Shown: piece after piece, positions 48,464-56,578 of the stretch
Layout of the letters: each line of letters begins with the position of its first letter
Position numbering within the stretch: the stretch's first letter is position 1
Origin: Aquimarina agarilytica ZC1
Lineage (GTDB): Bacteria; Bacteroidota; Bacteroidia; Flavobacteriales; Flavobacteriaceae
Direction of reading: 5' to 3'
DNA length: 64,000 nucleotides
Assembly: GCF_000255455.1 (NCBI RefSeq)
Contig: NZ_JH621248.1
Coordinates: 50,995 to 114,994 of the forward strand
The notes under the pieces: generated by a model
Told to the model about the DNA's origin: nothing
Seen by the model: only the letters and a program-made list of their open reading frames with translations
Databases searched by the model: none
Position numbers and translations under genes: made by a program

Positions 48464-49336
48464 ATGAAATCACCCAAAATTATATTTAGTTTAAACACCT
48501 ATCCGATTACTAATAATCGCTGGAATATGGGTAATAAACTTATAAATACTATTTACATGACCGGGTTGAGCATTCAATATGCAACCAAGTGGTATGCTGA
48601 GGTTGAATTGTATATTGATAAAATTGGGTTTCCGTTTTTCAAAGACTTTCCCTGTAAAGTAATTCAAACTGATTTTGAAAATGACGCAGAATTATGGATG
48701 AAATCCAAAATTGAAGTGATCCAAAAACAAACTTCAGCCTTTATACATGTAGACAATGATGTGTTTTTTAAAAAGAATATCGATTTGTCCTTTAATTCAG
48801 TCATAGTTGAACGTACAGATAATGCTTATTACAATTATTCATCACTAGTTCGTTTTTTTAATAATTATGCTAATGAACTAGATTATTGGAATCCGGATTT
48901 TAAATCAATTCCATGCTGTGGTGTACTTGGCTTTGCTAATATGGATGTAAAAAACGCTTTTGTAAGCGCTTTTTACACCTTCGAAAAAACATTCAAAAAA
49001 CACCATATAGCCTATAAAAATTACCTTGAAGAAATGGGAGGTCCAGGAAATTACCAAGAACCTTGTCTGGTAATTGAGCAATTTAATTTAGGTTGTTTAC
49101 TGGATCATAATAATATAATTCCTAAAAAAATTATTGAGGGGACTAATGAAATAGAGCAATCTCAATTTGCAAACAACATTGGGTATACTCATTTATATGG
49201 CTCTTCGAAATACGATCCTAAAACTATAAAAAGAATTCACTATTTATTTGAAACTGAATTCCCGGATCAATATAAAGAGCTTTCTAAAAAAATAAAAAAC
49301 TATTCAAATTCAACGTTAATTACAAACGCTGTATGA
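48464..49336 (+). CDS. Glycosyltransferase-like protein
   Basis: A 290-residue protein related throughout its length to the N-terminal half of the next gene. The HVDNDVFF segment near residue 104 resembles the acidic metal/nucleotide-sugar motif of GT-A glycosyltransferases, preceded by EVIQKQTSAFI. Other shared features are CGVLGF-N, IEQFNLGCLL and IGYTHLYGSSKYDPKTIKRI. It probably transfers a sugar, but donor and acceptor are unknown. It overlaps the next gene by 4 bases (ATGA), indicating translational coupling. Neighbouring fibre genes make glycan decoration of those proteins an attractive idea. Confidence 0.65.
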   Translation: MKSPKIIFSLNTYPITNNRWNMGNKLINTIYMTGLSIQYATKWYAEVELYIDKIGFPFFKDFPCKVIQTDFENDAELWMKSKIEVIQKQTSAFIHVDNDVFFKKNIDLSFNSVIVERTDNAYYNYSSLVRFFNNYANELDYWNPDFKSIPCCGVLGFANMDVKNAFVSAFYTFEKTFKKHHIAYKNYLEEMGGPGNYQEPCLVIEQFNLGCLLDHNNIIPKKIIEGTNEIEQSQFANNIGYTHLYGSSKYDPKTIKRIHYLFETEFPDQYKELSKKIKNYSNSTLITNAV

Positions 49337-50976
49337 ATAAAATTATATACAGCTTTTGGAGTGCTTCTATAAAAGAGCGTTGGTCTTCATCAAATATAAG
49401 TACTGATGAGATATTAAAATCTTCCATTAGGTGTTTATATCTTTCTGTACTCTATGCTAAAAAATGGGGGTTTGAAGTAGAAATTTTCACTCACATTAAT
49501 GACAAACATTATTTTAGTGATTTACCTGCCGATAACATATCATGTGAACTTACTTTTTTAACATATACAGGTACTTGGACTGAAGCTAAAATAATAGCCA
49601 TTTCAAAACAAACTACTCCTTTTGTGCATATAGATTGGGATGTCTTTTTAGTAAAAAAAGAAATTGCTTCAATTATAAAAAACTGTACGAGCGACGTAAT
49701 TATAGAAAGTACCAGAAAAAGCATTAAAAATGGAGTCCAAAAAAAAGATACTGAAATAAGTACTGATGAAATTTATGCTTTTCAACATTTAGTGGATTTA
49801 AGTCCTTTTTTTATTGATGAATTCCACAAACCCGGAAATCATTATTGCAATACTGCCATCATTGGATTTAACAACCTTAAAATTAGAGATCAATACGTCT
49901 CTGAATTTTATAAATGTTTAGCTGTTTGTGAAAACGGAAAGCATGCTAACTTTTCTCGAATACTAGATCAATACTTATTATTTTGTGTACTCAAGTCCAC
50001 AAATGCTAGCTTAACACAAGTCATTAATAATAATTCCGAAATTGAAAACCTTGCAAAAAATATCGGTTATACTCATTTTACATCATTTAGTAAATACAGT
50101 AAAACCGCTCAGCAAAAAATTGAACGTGCCATAAACGATAAATTTCCTGACTTTTCATTCCTTATTCAAAAAAAGTCCGAAGAAAAAAAACCACTTAAAA
50201 TAAGTTTATGCACCGTAGTAAAAAATCGTTTTGATCACGTAGTAATTACATTAAAACACAATATTGGTATTGCTAAAAAATATGCAGGTCAAATTGATTT
50301 AAATATTTTAGATTACAACTCTACAGATGGATTAGAAGCCTACCTTTTTGAACAACCTTGGTTTTTAGAAGCTATTGAAAATAATTTGCTTACATATTAC
50401 AAAAACTACGATGCAAAATATTATCACAGAACACTTCCAAAAAATAACATCCATTTTTTAGCAAAAGGAGCCTATTTAATAAATATTGACGCAGATAATT
50501 TTATTGATGAAAACTACCTTGATTATTGTTTGCAAATGATTGAAAATGAACATCACTTTTTTTTAAGACCCTCACATCAAAATTCCGCAGGGGCTTTTGG
50601 CCGTATTATGATACACCATAAGGATTTTAAAAAAATAGGCGGATATAATTTAAATATTGAAAACTATGGCTTTGAAGACAGCGAAATTACGCTTAGGCTT
50701 AAAAAGCTAGGAGTAAAACAATTATTAACACCTAATAATTTACATTTAGCATTTATTGACCATGACGATAAACTAAGAGTAGCTAATGAAAAACCGATGT
50801 CGCAATATCCAAATTTACACTATTCCAAATACGAATCACAATACCATAATCGAAACCTAGCCTTCAAATTATTTCCCAACCAAAATAACTATGAAACCTT
50901 AAAACTTTATAAAATTGATCATAAAAGAAATAAAATTGACGTTAAACTAATTAATCCTTATCAATTTGATCATTAA
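49333..50976 (+). CDS. Two-domain glycosyltransferase (GT-like domain plus GT2/galactosyltransferase-type domain)
   Basis: A 547-residue protein. Residues 1-275 match the preceding gene in layout, with HIDWDVFL as acidic motif and IGYTHFTSFSKYSKTAQQKI near the end. Residues about 290-547 are a GT2-type domain: ISLCTVVKNRFDHVVITL, LNILDYNSTDGL, LINIDADNFIDENYL (DxD-type motif) and GGYNLNIENYGFEDSEITLRL, typical of the C-terminal part of galactosyltransferase-like enzymes such as chondroitin-polymerase relatives. Such bifunctional enzymes can build an alternating disaccharide polymer. It is coupled to the upstream gene by a 4-base overlap; the next gene, a lipoprotein, is 30 bases away. Confidence 0.75.
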   Translation: MNKIIYSFWSASIKERWSSSNISTDEILKSSIRCLYLSVLYAKKWGFEVEIFTHINDKHYFSDLPADNISCELTFLTYTGTWTEAKIIAISKQTTPFVHIDWDVFLVKKEIASIIKNCTSDVIIESTRKSIKNGVQKKDTEISTDEIYAFQHLVDLSPFFIDEFHKPGNHYCNTAIIGFNNLKIRDQYVSEFYKCLAVCENGKHANFSRILDQYLLFCVLKSTNASLTQVINNNSEIENLAKNIGYTHFTSFSKYSKTAQQKIERAINDKFPDFSFLIQKKSEEKKPLKISLCTVVKNRFDHVVITLKHNIGIAKKYAGQIDLNILDYNSTDGLEAYLFEQPWFLEAIENNLLTYYKNYDAKYYHRTLPKNNIHFLAKGAYLINIDADNFIDENYLDYCLQMIENEHHFFLRPSHQNSAGAFGRIMIHHKDFKKIGGYNLNIENYGFEDSEITLRLKKLGVKQLLTPNNLHLAFIDHDDKLRVANEKPMSQYPNLHYSKYESQYHNRNLAFKLFPNQNNYETLKLYKIDHKRNKIDVKLINPYQFDH

Positions 50977-51006
50977 AATATAAATCTACCTTATTTACAA
51001 AAAATT

Positions 51007-51510
51007 ATGAAAAATAGCACACTAACTTTTAACTGTTTAAAAAGCATTAGTTTTCTAAAGTCATTTCTCTTTTTATTAATTACCAGCAGTTTTTTAATAA
51101 GTTGTTCCTCTTTTAAAACAGCCTTGTTTGATCAACATTCGTATGAAGAAGCCATTTCAATAAAAGTTGAAAGTATGAATTTAATAGATAAAGCCACTGA
51201 GGCCTATCCCCAATATTCAACTTCTATTGAAAAAGTATTATTAAATGCTCAAAAATTACACGAATACGAAAAAAACAAACCAAACAATGAAACCACCACC
51301 AAAATGTGGGCAATGTTAATTGACACTGACAAAAACTTACTGGCCGGATTTTTTAAGCGTTGGAAAAACGAAACTAAATTATCCGCTAGTTTTACCACCG
51401 AGGCTAAAAAACAAATTGAAGAAGCTATGCAAATCCTTTTAAAATTTGAAGGGCAAAAAAGTAAAGAAAATAGAACACTTTTAGAAAATTTTGTAATTAA
51501 AAATCAATAA
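51007..51510 (+). CDS. Helical lipoprotein of unknown function
   Basis: A 167-residue protein with a long hydrophobic leader and lipobox Cys33 (FLISC). The mature part is almost entirely helical and charged (SYEEAISIKVESMNLIDKATEAYPQYS, KVLLNAQKLHEYEKNKP, TEAKKQIEEAMQILLKFEGQ). No known domain is recognised. It is followed after 3 bases by a small helical protein, so the two probably act as a pair, perhaps at the inner face of the outer membrane. It is likely cotranscribed with the glycosyltransferases. Confidence 0.65.
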   Translation: MKNSTLTFNCLKSISFLKSFLFLLITSSFLISCSSFKTALFDQHSYEEAISIKVESMNLIDKATEAYPQYSTSIEKVLLNAQKLHEYEKNKPNNETTTKMWAMLIDTDKNLLAGFFKRWKNETKLSASFTTEAKKQIEEAMQILLKFEGQKSKENRTLLENFVIKNQ

Positions 51511-51513
51511 GCT

Positions 51514-51837
51514 ATGAATTTTGACAATATATTAAAAGAAACAAAGGAAACTGTAATTGCTATAATTACAGATAGCTTTTTAGACCATAAAAAGGAAGTT
51601 AAAAAAGATATTGAAGTTTTTTTAAAGGCCTCAGAAGAAAAATTAGAACGTTGGACTATATTATTGGCTTCAAAAAAAATTAGCGAATCTGATTTTGAAT
51701 GGCTTTTAAAAAGCCAGAAAGATTTACTGCAATTTGAAACATTATATCAAGCCGGTATATCCAAACAACGTTTGGGTCATTTAAAAAACAAAATCCTCAA
51801 AACTATTTTTAACACCATAGTTACTATTGTGTTATAA
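51514..51837 (+). CDS. Small helical protein paired with the lipoprotein
   Basis: A 107-residue highly charged, helical protein without a signal peptide (NILKETKETVIAIITDSFLDHKKEVKKDIEV begins the protein) that ends in a hydrophobic stretch (TIFNTIVTIVL), possibly a short membrane-associating tail. Three bases separate it from the lipoprotein upstream. No family is recognised. A terminator-like hairpin overlaps its stop codon, so it is likely the last gene of this unit. Confidence 0.6.
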   Translation: MNFDNILKETKETVIAIITDSFLDHKKEVKKDIEVFLKASEEKLERWTILLASKKISESDFEWLLKSQKDLLQFETLYQAGISKQRLGHLKNKILKTIFNTIVTIVL

Positions 51838-51850
51838 TTTTATAGTAACT
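51819..51850 (+). terminator. Terminator-like hairpin at the end of the glycosyltransferase unit
   Basis: AGTTACTAT pairs with ATAGTAACT across a 14-base AT-rich loop, overlapping the stop codon of the small helical protein. No T-run follows, so termination is not certain. Confidence 0.3.
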
Positions 51851-52122
51851 CAAAAATTGATATCGTAGACCAATACCTCACTAATTCCAAACCTACTGTA
51901 AGTTTGCAAAGCATTTCATTCTTAAAAAAACGCTTTTTATCAAACTTATAAATCAAAAAAAACTAATTGATTGATTTTCAAAACACCACTTTATTTTTTT
52001 ATTTTAAGTACGCATTTACTGGAATGAAAACACTGATAAGTATCATAAATTCATAAAAAAGCGCGTTTATTTTAATATTCCTATCTAATTAAGTGTAGAA
52101 AATAAAAAATTCGAAAAAACAT

Positions 52123-52153
52123 TTTTTTATTGCAACACTGTTGCAATAAAAAA
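52123..52153. promoter_or_regulatory. Fur/Zur-type operator palindrome
   Basis: ATTGCAACA-C-TGTTGCAAT at 52129-52147 is a perfect 9-1-9 inverted repeat, and the flanking T and A runs extend the symmetry to 31 bases. It overlaps the -33 region of the promoter of an operon that ends in a Fur-family regulator. Fur-family repressors, including zinc-sensing Zur, bind palindromes of this size. Autoregulation of the operon is the simplest reading. Confidence 0.7.
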
Positions 52154-52162
52154 GTATTTTTG
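52130..52162 (+). promoter_or_regulatory. Consensus promoter of the metal-uptake operon
   Basis: TTG at 52130-52132, a 22-base spacer, then TATTTTTG at 52155-52162, an exact TAnnTTTG. The TTG lies inside the palindromic operator, so a bound repressor would block polymerase. The predicted start of transcription (about 52169) argues for translation from the ATG at 52198 rather than 52174. Confidence 0.65.
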
Positions 52163-52197
52163 GCATTATTAATATGAACTTTAAATCAATTTATACT

Positions 52198-52779
52198 ATG
52201 AAAATGAAAAAAATTGCTTTGGCATTATGCAGTTTAAGTATTGCTTTTACTTCTTGCGGTGATGATGATGACAATAACGCAGTAAAACCGGATCCTGTAG
52301 TACCTAATCAGGAAGAAGTAATTACCAACATCAACTTTACTTTGACACCAACAACAGGGACACCAGTTGTACTTAAATTTGAAGATTTAGATGGTGACGG
52401 TGGTAACGCACCAACCATTACAGGTGGAACATTAAAAGCCAATACTACATATACAGGTGTTTTAGAATTACTTAATAATCAAAACGGCAAAAGTGAAAAT
52501 GTAACGGAAGAAATAATAGAAGAAGATGAGGATCATCAACTTTTTTATGCTTCTTCAATTAAAGGAGTAACTATAGCCTATACCGATAAAGATGCAGATA
52601 ATAATCCACTGGGAATAACTACAACGGTTACTACAGGTGATGCTGGTATGGGTAATATAAACTTAAAGTTAAGACACCAACCAAATAAAAGTGCTGAAGG
52701 TGTTAAAGAAGGGAAAATTGGAAATGCAGGTGGAGTTACCGAAGCTGATGTAACATTTGATATTAATGTTGTTGAGTAA
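52198..52779 (+). CDS. Lipoprotein of the TonB/Fur operon
   Basis: From the ATG at 52198 the protein has 193 residues, with signal peptide MKMKKIALALCSLSIAFTSC (lipobox Cys20) and a GDDDD stretch, a likely surface-export signal. An upstream ATG at 52174 would lie only about 5 bases from the predicted transcript start. The mature part is beta-rich with acidic loops (FEDLDGDGGNAP, EEIIEEDEDHQLFY, TDKDADNNPLG) that could bind a divalent metal. It overlaps the TonB receptor gene by 14 bases. Inference: surface lipoprotein helping the receptor capture metal ions, by position and acidic/histidine content only. Confidence 0.75.
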   Translation: MKMKKIALALCSLSIAFTSCGDDDDNNAVKPDPVVPNQEEVITNINFTLTPTTGTPVVLKFEDLDGDGGNAPTITGGTLKANTTYTGVLELLNNQNGKSENVTEEIIEEDEDHQLFYASSIKGVTIAYTDKDADNNPLGITTTVTTGDAGMGNINLKLRHQPNKSAEGVKEGKIGNAGGVTEADVTFDINVVE

Positions 52780-55099
52780 ATTAAATTTTTTTTTAGTGTT
52801 AATCCTGCCATTGGTAGGATTTTCACAAAATTGCGAATTAACATTAACTGGTAGCATAAAGGATATAGGTACGAACGAGCCTATTCCTTATGCTACCTTA
52901 TTTATTAATGAGACCGAAACTGGCACGGAAACAGATGCCGATGGTCATTTCGAATTATCAAAGTTATGTAAAGGACATTACCACATTACACTAAGTCACA
53001 TTGGGTGCGAATCTAAAAAAGTGTTTATTGAACTTAACGAAAGCACTACAGATGTGAACTTAACCATGAAACATTCCATCCATGATTTGCATGATGTGGT
53101 GTTAACAGGCAAATCTGCACCTCCAACTACACAAATAGCAGAAACACTTACCGAACAACATATCTCCGACAACGCTAATCAAAGTTTAGCTACTATGGTA
53201 GAAGCCATTGCAGGGGTAAGCACTATTAAAAACGGAAGCGGAATTGCCAAGCCCGTGGTACATGGACTATGGGGAAACCGAATTAACATTTTAAACAATG
53301 GAGTACCACAAAGCGGACAACAATGGGGCGCAGATCATAGTCCGGAAATTGATCCCTTAGTCGCTAATAAAATTACAGTAGTTAAAGGTACTGCATCACT
53401 AGAATACATGGGAACTAACCTAGGCGCAAGTATTTTAGTTGAGCCCGAAAAAATTGAAAAAGAACCACATTTACATGGGAAAGCCAATTACTATTTTGAA
53501 AGTAATGGCTTAAGTAATGGTGTTAACGCACAATTACAACAATATACCAAAAAAATTGGATGGAAAGTAAACGGAACTTTCAAAAAAAGTGCCGACAAAC
53601 GAACTCCCGATTATTTTTTAACCAATACAGGTACACAAGAAATAAATTTTGCTTTGCAACTTGAAAAGGAATTTTCAGATAAATGGCATACCGACTTTTA
53701 TTTTAGCACATTTAATACCGAATTAGGTATTTTAGAAGGAACACAAATCGGAAACACTACCGATTTGAAAAAGGCATTTACCGAAAAAGAACCTCAATTT
53801 ACTAAAAACGAAGCTAGTTTTGATATCAACCCGCCTAAACAACAAGTAAATCATCATTTAGTTAAATTACACAGCAAATACTTTATTGACTTTTCTCAAT
53901 GGTTAGACGTTACTGTATCTGCTCAACTAAATAATCGAGAAGAGTTTGACAAAAGACGTGGTGGTCGTTCCAATCTTCCTGTCCAAAGTTTAGATCAATT
54001 CAGCCTATTTTTTGAAACAAAATACTTAAACAAAATAAGTCCTAGCTTAACGCTAAAAACAGGTGTACAGTTTAATTATATTAATAATCAAAATGACCCC
54101 ATAACAAGTACACTCCCACTAATTCCCGATTATATTTCGTTTAAATCAAGTGCTTATACTGTCCTGTCTAAAAAACAAGGGAAGTCCTTTTTTGAATTGG
54201 GGGCACGTTACGATAATAATATTCAAAATGTGGCCAGTGTAATCAATAGGAGAGTAGAACGTTTCAAAAATGAATTCCATAATTTTAGCACCTCTGGGGG
54301 TTGGGTATATACGGCTACAGATCATATTTCCTTGTCTTATAACCTTGGTTATGCTACTCGTAATCCTGCAATTAATGAATTATACAGCTTTGGTTTACAT
54401 CAAGGTGTAGCTGGTATTGAGCAAGGGAATAACAACTTAAAAACCGAAAAAGCCTTAAAAACAACATTAGGCATAAAGGGAGATGTTCACGAAAAGTTTT
54501 CATTTGAAGCCCTTGCCTATTTTCAAAAATTTGACAACTATATTTTTATACAACCTAGAGGAGAACTACGGTTAACTATTCGAGGTGCATTTCCCCTATT
54601 TGATTACAAACAAACTGATGCTCAAATTTATGGCTTAGATGTATTGACTAATTATAACATTTCACCCTCTTTTAAATTACAAGCAGGCTTAAGTTATATT
54701 ATTGGTGAAGACACCACAAAAAATGAAGCTTTAGTCTTTATCCCTACAACTAATTTTAGTGGTGGTCTTAGTTATGAGTTTCCTAAACCTATAAGTATCG
54801 GTAAAAAACAATTTGAAAACTTTAAACTCGCACTAAGAAATAAATACATCACACAATCTAGGACCACTGCTGAGCAAGACCGTATTTCCCCTGAAATTAC
54901 GGTAACACCTCCGGATGCTTATAATTTGTTAGATTTTACTACTTCTACGGATATTCAACTAAATAAAACAAGACTAAGAATCACAGGTAAAGTAACTAAT
55001 ATTTTAAATGCAACCTACAGAGATTATTTAAATAGACAACGTTATTTTGCTGATGATTTAGGTATAAATGCCAGTATTGGTCTACAATTAACTTTTTAA
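52766..55099 (+). CDS. TonB-dependent outer-membrane receptor, probably for a metal ion
   Basis: A 777-residue receptor starting at ATG 52766 (MLLSKLNFFLVLILPLVGFSQ signal); an upstream TTG at 52757 is less likely. A carboxypeptidase-like regulatory domain occupies about 25-110 (GSIKDIGTNEPIPYATLFINE, SHIGCESKKVFI). The plug lies about 120-230 (MVEAIAGVSTIKNGSG, NRINILNNGVPQSGQQWG) and the beta-barrel runs to the terminal LQLTF. Histidine-rich spots (HSIHDLH, KEPHLHGK, QVNHHLVKLH) are compatible with zinc or other metal uptake, as in ZnuD-type receptors. Uptake is powered by TonB from elsewhere. The Fur-family gene follows after 2 bases, so regulation by metal availability is likely. The exact metal is not proven. 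Confidence 0.85.
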   Translation: MLLSKLNFFLVLILPLVGFSQNCELTLTGSIKDIGTNEPIPYATLFINETETGTETDADGHFELSKLCKGHYHITLSHIGCESKKVFIELNESTTDVNLTMKHSIHDLHDVVLTGKSAPPTTQIAETLTEQHISDNANQSLATMVEAIAGVSTIKNGSGIAKPVVHGLWGNRINILNNGVPQSGQQWGADHSPEIDPLVANKITVVKGTASLEYMGTNLGASILVEPEKIEKEPHLHGKANYYFESNGLSNGVNAQLQQYTKKIGWKVNGTFKKSADKRTPDYFLTNTGTQEINFALQLEKEFSDKWHTDFYFSTFNTELGILEGTQIGNTTDLKKAFTEKEPQFTKNEASFDINPPKQQVNHHLVKLHSKYFIDFSQWLDVTVSAQLNNREEFDKRRGGRSNLPVQSLDQFSLFFETKYLNKISPSLTLKTGVQFNYINNQNDPITSTLPLIPDYISFKSSAYTVLSKKQGKSFFELGARYDNNIQNVASVINRRVERFKNEFHNFSTSGGWVYTATDHISLSYNLGYATRNPAINELYSFGLHQGVAGIEQGNNNLKTEKALKTTLGIKGDVHEKFSFEALAYFQKFDNYIFIQPRGELRLTIRGAFPLFDYKQTDAQIYGLDVLTNYNISPSFKLQAGLSYIIGEDTTKNEALVFIPTTNFSGGLSYEFPKPISIGKKQFENFKLALRNKYITQSRTTAEQDRISPEITVTPPDAYNLLDFTTSTDIQLNKTRLRITGKVTNILNATYRDYLNRQRYFADDLGINASIGLQLTF

Positions 55100-55101
55100 T
55101 T

Positions 55102-55521
55102 ATGGATACACACTTAGATTTTGCCAAAAAATTGTTAAGTAATCGTAATTTAAAAGCTACCGCTACTCGTATTGAGTTACTTCAAGTAATTAAAAGTTTT
55201 GGTAGTGCTATTCCCTATTCTAAAATACAAGAGCAATTAACCGATACTGATCGTATCACGCTATACCGTACCATACAAACTTTATTAAACAAATGCATCA
55301 TTCATAAAGCCCTTACCAATAAAGAAGAAACCTATTATGCTTTATGCGGAAGTAGCTGTACTGCCGACATCCATGCTCATGACCATGTACATTTTAAATG
55401 TAATGTTTGTAATAATGTGACCTGCCAACATTTAAATGAAGAAATAACAATTGCACTACCTAATTTTACTATTGAAAAAATGCAGGTACTTTTAACTGGT
55501 ATTTGTAACAATTGTAATTAG
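55102..55521 (+). CDS. Fur-family metalloregulator (Zur-like candidate)
   Basis: A 139-residue Fur-family protein: N-terminal winged helix (LKATATRIELLQVIKSFG, DRITLYRTIQTLLNK) and a C-terminal dimer/metal domain. Structural zinc ligands are Cys100/Cys103 and Cys135/Cys138. A histidine cluster HAHDHVHF (91-98) supplies the sensing site. It is the last gene of an operon whose promoter carries a Fur-type palindrome, so it probably represses its own operon when metal is plentiful. Zinc is favoured by the operator sequence and receptor content, but iron, manganese or haem sensing cannot be excluded. It starts 2 bases after the receptor stop. Confidence 0.85.
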   Translation: MDTHLDFAKKLLSNRNLKATATRIELLQVIKSFGSAIPYSKIQEQLTDTDRITLYRTIQTLLNKCIIHKALTNKEETYYALCGSSCTADIHAHDHVHFKCNVCNNVTCQHLNEEITIALPNFTIEKMQVLLTGICNNCN

Positions 55522-55597
55522 TATACCAAACCAATTTACTTTTAATACGATAAATTGTAATGCCTATTTTCTGTATTTTATTATTGAAATAAGTTTC

Positions 55598-55764
55598 AAC
55601 CCAAATTATGCATTAAAAAATCTATTCTGTATCGAAATCTCTGCATAATCAAAGGCTTTGCTGCATTTTTTGATTTCACCATAACTATGTTATGCTAAAA
55701 CCAAGAAAACACTTGATTTTATTGAGCTTTCCATACTAATAATGAAGTGCTAATACATAATCTG
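55598..55764 (+). repeat. Intergenic repeat element, copy B
   Basis: This matches copy A (9731-9893, opposite strand) at both ends and in the middle. The first 26 bases differ from copy A by one base, the segment GTTATGCTAAAACCAAGAAA aligns with GTTATACTAAAATTAAGAAA, and the right end GAAGTGCTAA is shared. The motif AACCC-AATTATGCA recurs at 55771-55786 immediately beyond, together with an inverted CATAATCTGGGT, hinting at terminal repeats. No gene is encoded. Confidence 0.65.
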
Positions 55765-55769
55765 GGTCT

Positions 55770-55811
55770 AAACCCTAATTATGCAAGAATATTATTTTTT
55801 AGGGTTTTTCA
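55770..55811 (+). terminator. Possible terminator in the spacer before the ECF sigma gene
   Basis: AAACCCTAA pairs with TTAGGGTTT across a 20-base loop, and the right arm continues into TTTC. It could stop transcription from the Fur operon, or could be part of the end of the neighbouring repeat. Confidence 0.35.
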
Positions 55812-55816
55812 AATTA

Positions 55817-55849
55817 AGGTTGTTATATTATTGTAAAATATAACAGCCT
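55817..55849. repeat. 13-bp hairpin upstream of the ECF sigma gene
   Basis: AGGTTGTTATATT and AATATAACAGCCT pair over 13 positions with one G-T wobble and a 7-base loop. It lies about 55 bases before the sigma-factor start codon, where it could be an operator or a leader structure. No T-run follows. Confidence 0.45.
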
Positions 55850-55901
55850 AATGAGGACGCTCTTTATTAAAAATTACAAGATTAACTAAAACACTAATTG
55901 C

Positions 55902-56417
55902 ATGGCTGAAGAAAACATAAGTGTATGTCAAGAAAAAACATACGCAGAAATTTATAAAACTTATGCCGATAAAATATATAAATACTTGTTCTTTAAATAT
56001 GGAAATATGGAAAAGGCCAAAGACATGGTTCAGGAAAGCTTTGCTCAGTTATGGGTAAATTGCGAATCGGTTACTTTTTCAAATGCTAAAAGCTTTTTGT
56101 ATAAAGTTGCTAATAATGCTTCTTTAAATGACATTAAGCATCAAAAAGTAGTTTTAAATCATCAAAAAACAAGTTTTACATCTGATCGCACTTATGAGTC
56201 TCCCCATTTTCAAATGGAAGAAAAGGAATTTATGATTCGGTTGGAATATGCTATTAATAATTTAAAAGAGGGACAACGGGAAGTCTTTCTTTTAAGTAGA
56301 ATAGAGAAAAAAAAATACAAGGAAATTGCTGAATTATTAGGCATATCGGTAAAAGCCGTAGAAAAAAGAATGCAGCTAGCCTTAGTAAACCTTAAAAAAA
56401 CAATCCCTAATATTTAA
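55902..56417 (+). CDS. ECF sigma factor (FecI-like)
   Basis: A 171-residue RNA polymerase sigma factor. Region 2 spans about 10-80 (YKTYADKIYKYLFFKYGN, AKDMVQESFAQLWVNCES) and region 4 about 110-165 (NLKEGQREVFLLSRIEKKKYKEIAELLGISVKAVEKRM). It lacks region 3, as expected for the ECF class. It is followed by a micro-ORF, a FecR anti-sigma factor and a TonB transducer, the usual order of a surface-signalling cassette in Bacteroidota. In such systems ligand binding at the receptor is relayed through FecR to free the sigma factor, which turns on the receptor operon. No TAnnTTTG promoter is seen just upstream. Confidence 0.92.
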   Translation: MAEENISVCQEKTYAEIYKTYADKIYKYLFFKYGNMEKAKDMVQESFAQLWVNCESVTFSNAKSFLYKVANNASLNDIKHQKVVLNHQKTSFTSDRTYESPHFQMEEKEFMIRLEYAINNLKEGQREVFLLSRIEKKKYKEIAELLGISVKAVEKRMQLALVNLKKTIPNI

Positions 56418-56426
56418 ACCTAAAAT

Positions 56427-56567
56427 ATGAATACGATGGATAATTTTCTTACTAATGATTTTTTAATTAAATGGGTGCATAGGCAACTTACGTTAGAAGA
56501 GGAGGCTTTATTTTTAAAGTCGGAAAACTATAAAAACTTAGTGGTATCCAGTACAAAATCATATTAA
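56427..56567 (+). CDS. 46-residue FecR N-terminus-like micro-ORF
   Basis: The frame reads MNTMDNFLTNDFLIKWVHRQ, then LTLEEEALFLKSENYKNL and a short tail. It aligns in layout with the first 40 residues of the full FecR gene just downstream (NNFLARWLEDDLTAEEKKAFEKSDDF). It starts 10 bases after the sigma-factor stop and ends 11 bases before the FecR start. It may be a relic of a duplicated FecR or a real mini anti-sigma peptide, since this segment of FecR contacts the sigma factor. Too short to be found by standard gene calling. Confidence 0.5.
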   Translation: MNTMDNFLTNDFLIKWVHRQLTLEEEALFLKSENYKNLVVSSTKSY

Positions 56568-56578
56568 AAAAAATAATC

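Noticed and set aside
52578..52844. 88-codon minus-strand frame across the lipoprotein/TonB junction
   Set aside because: Antisense to two overlapping real genes with signal peptides.
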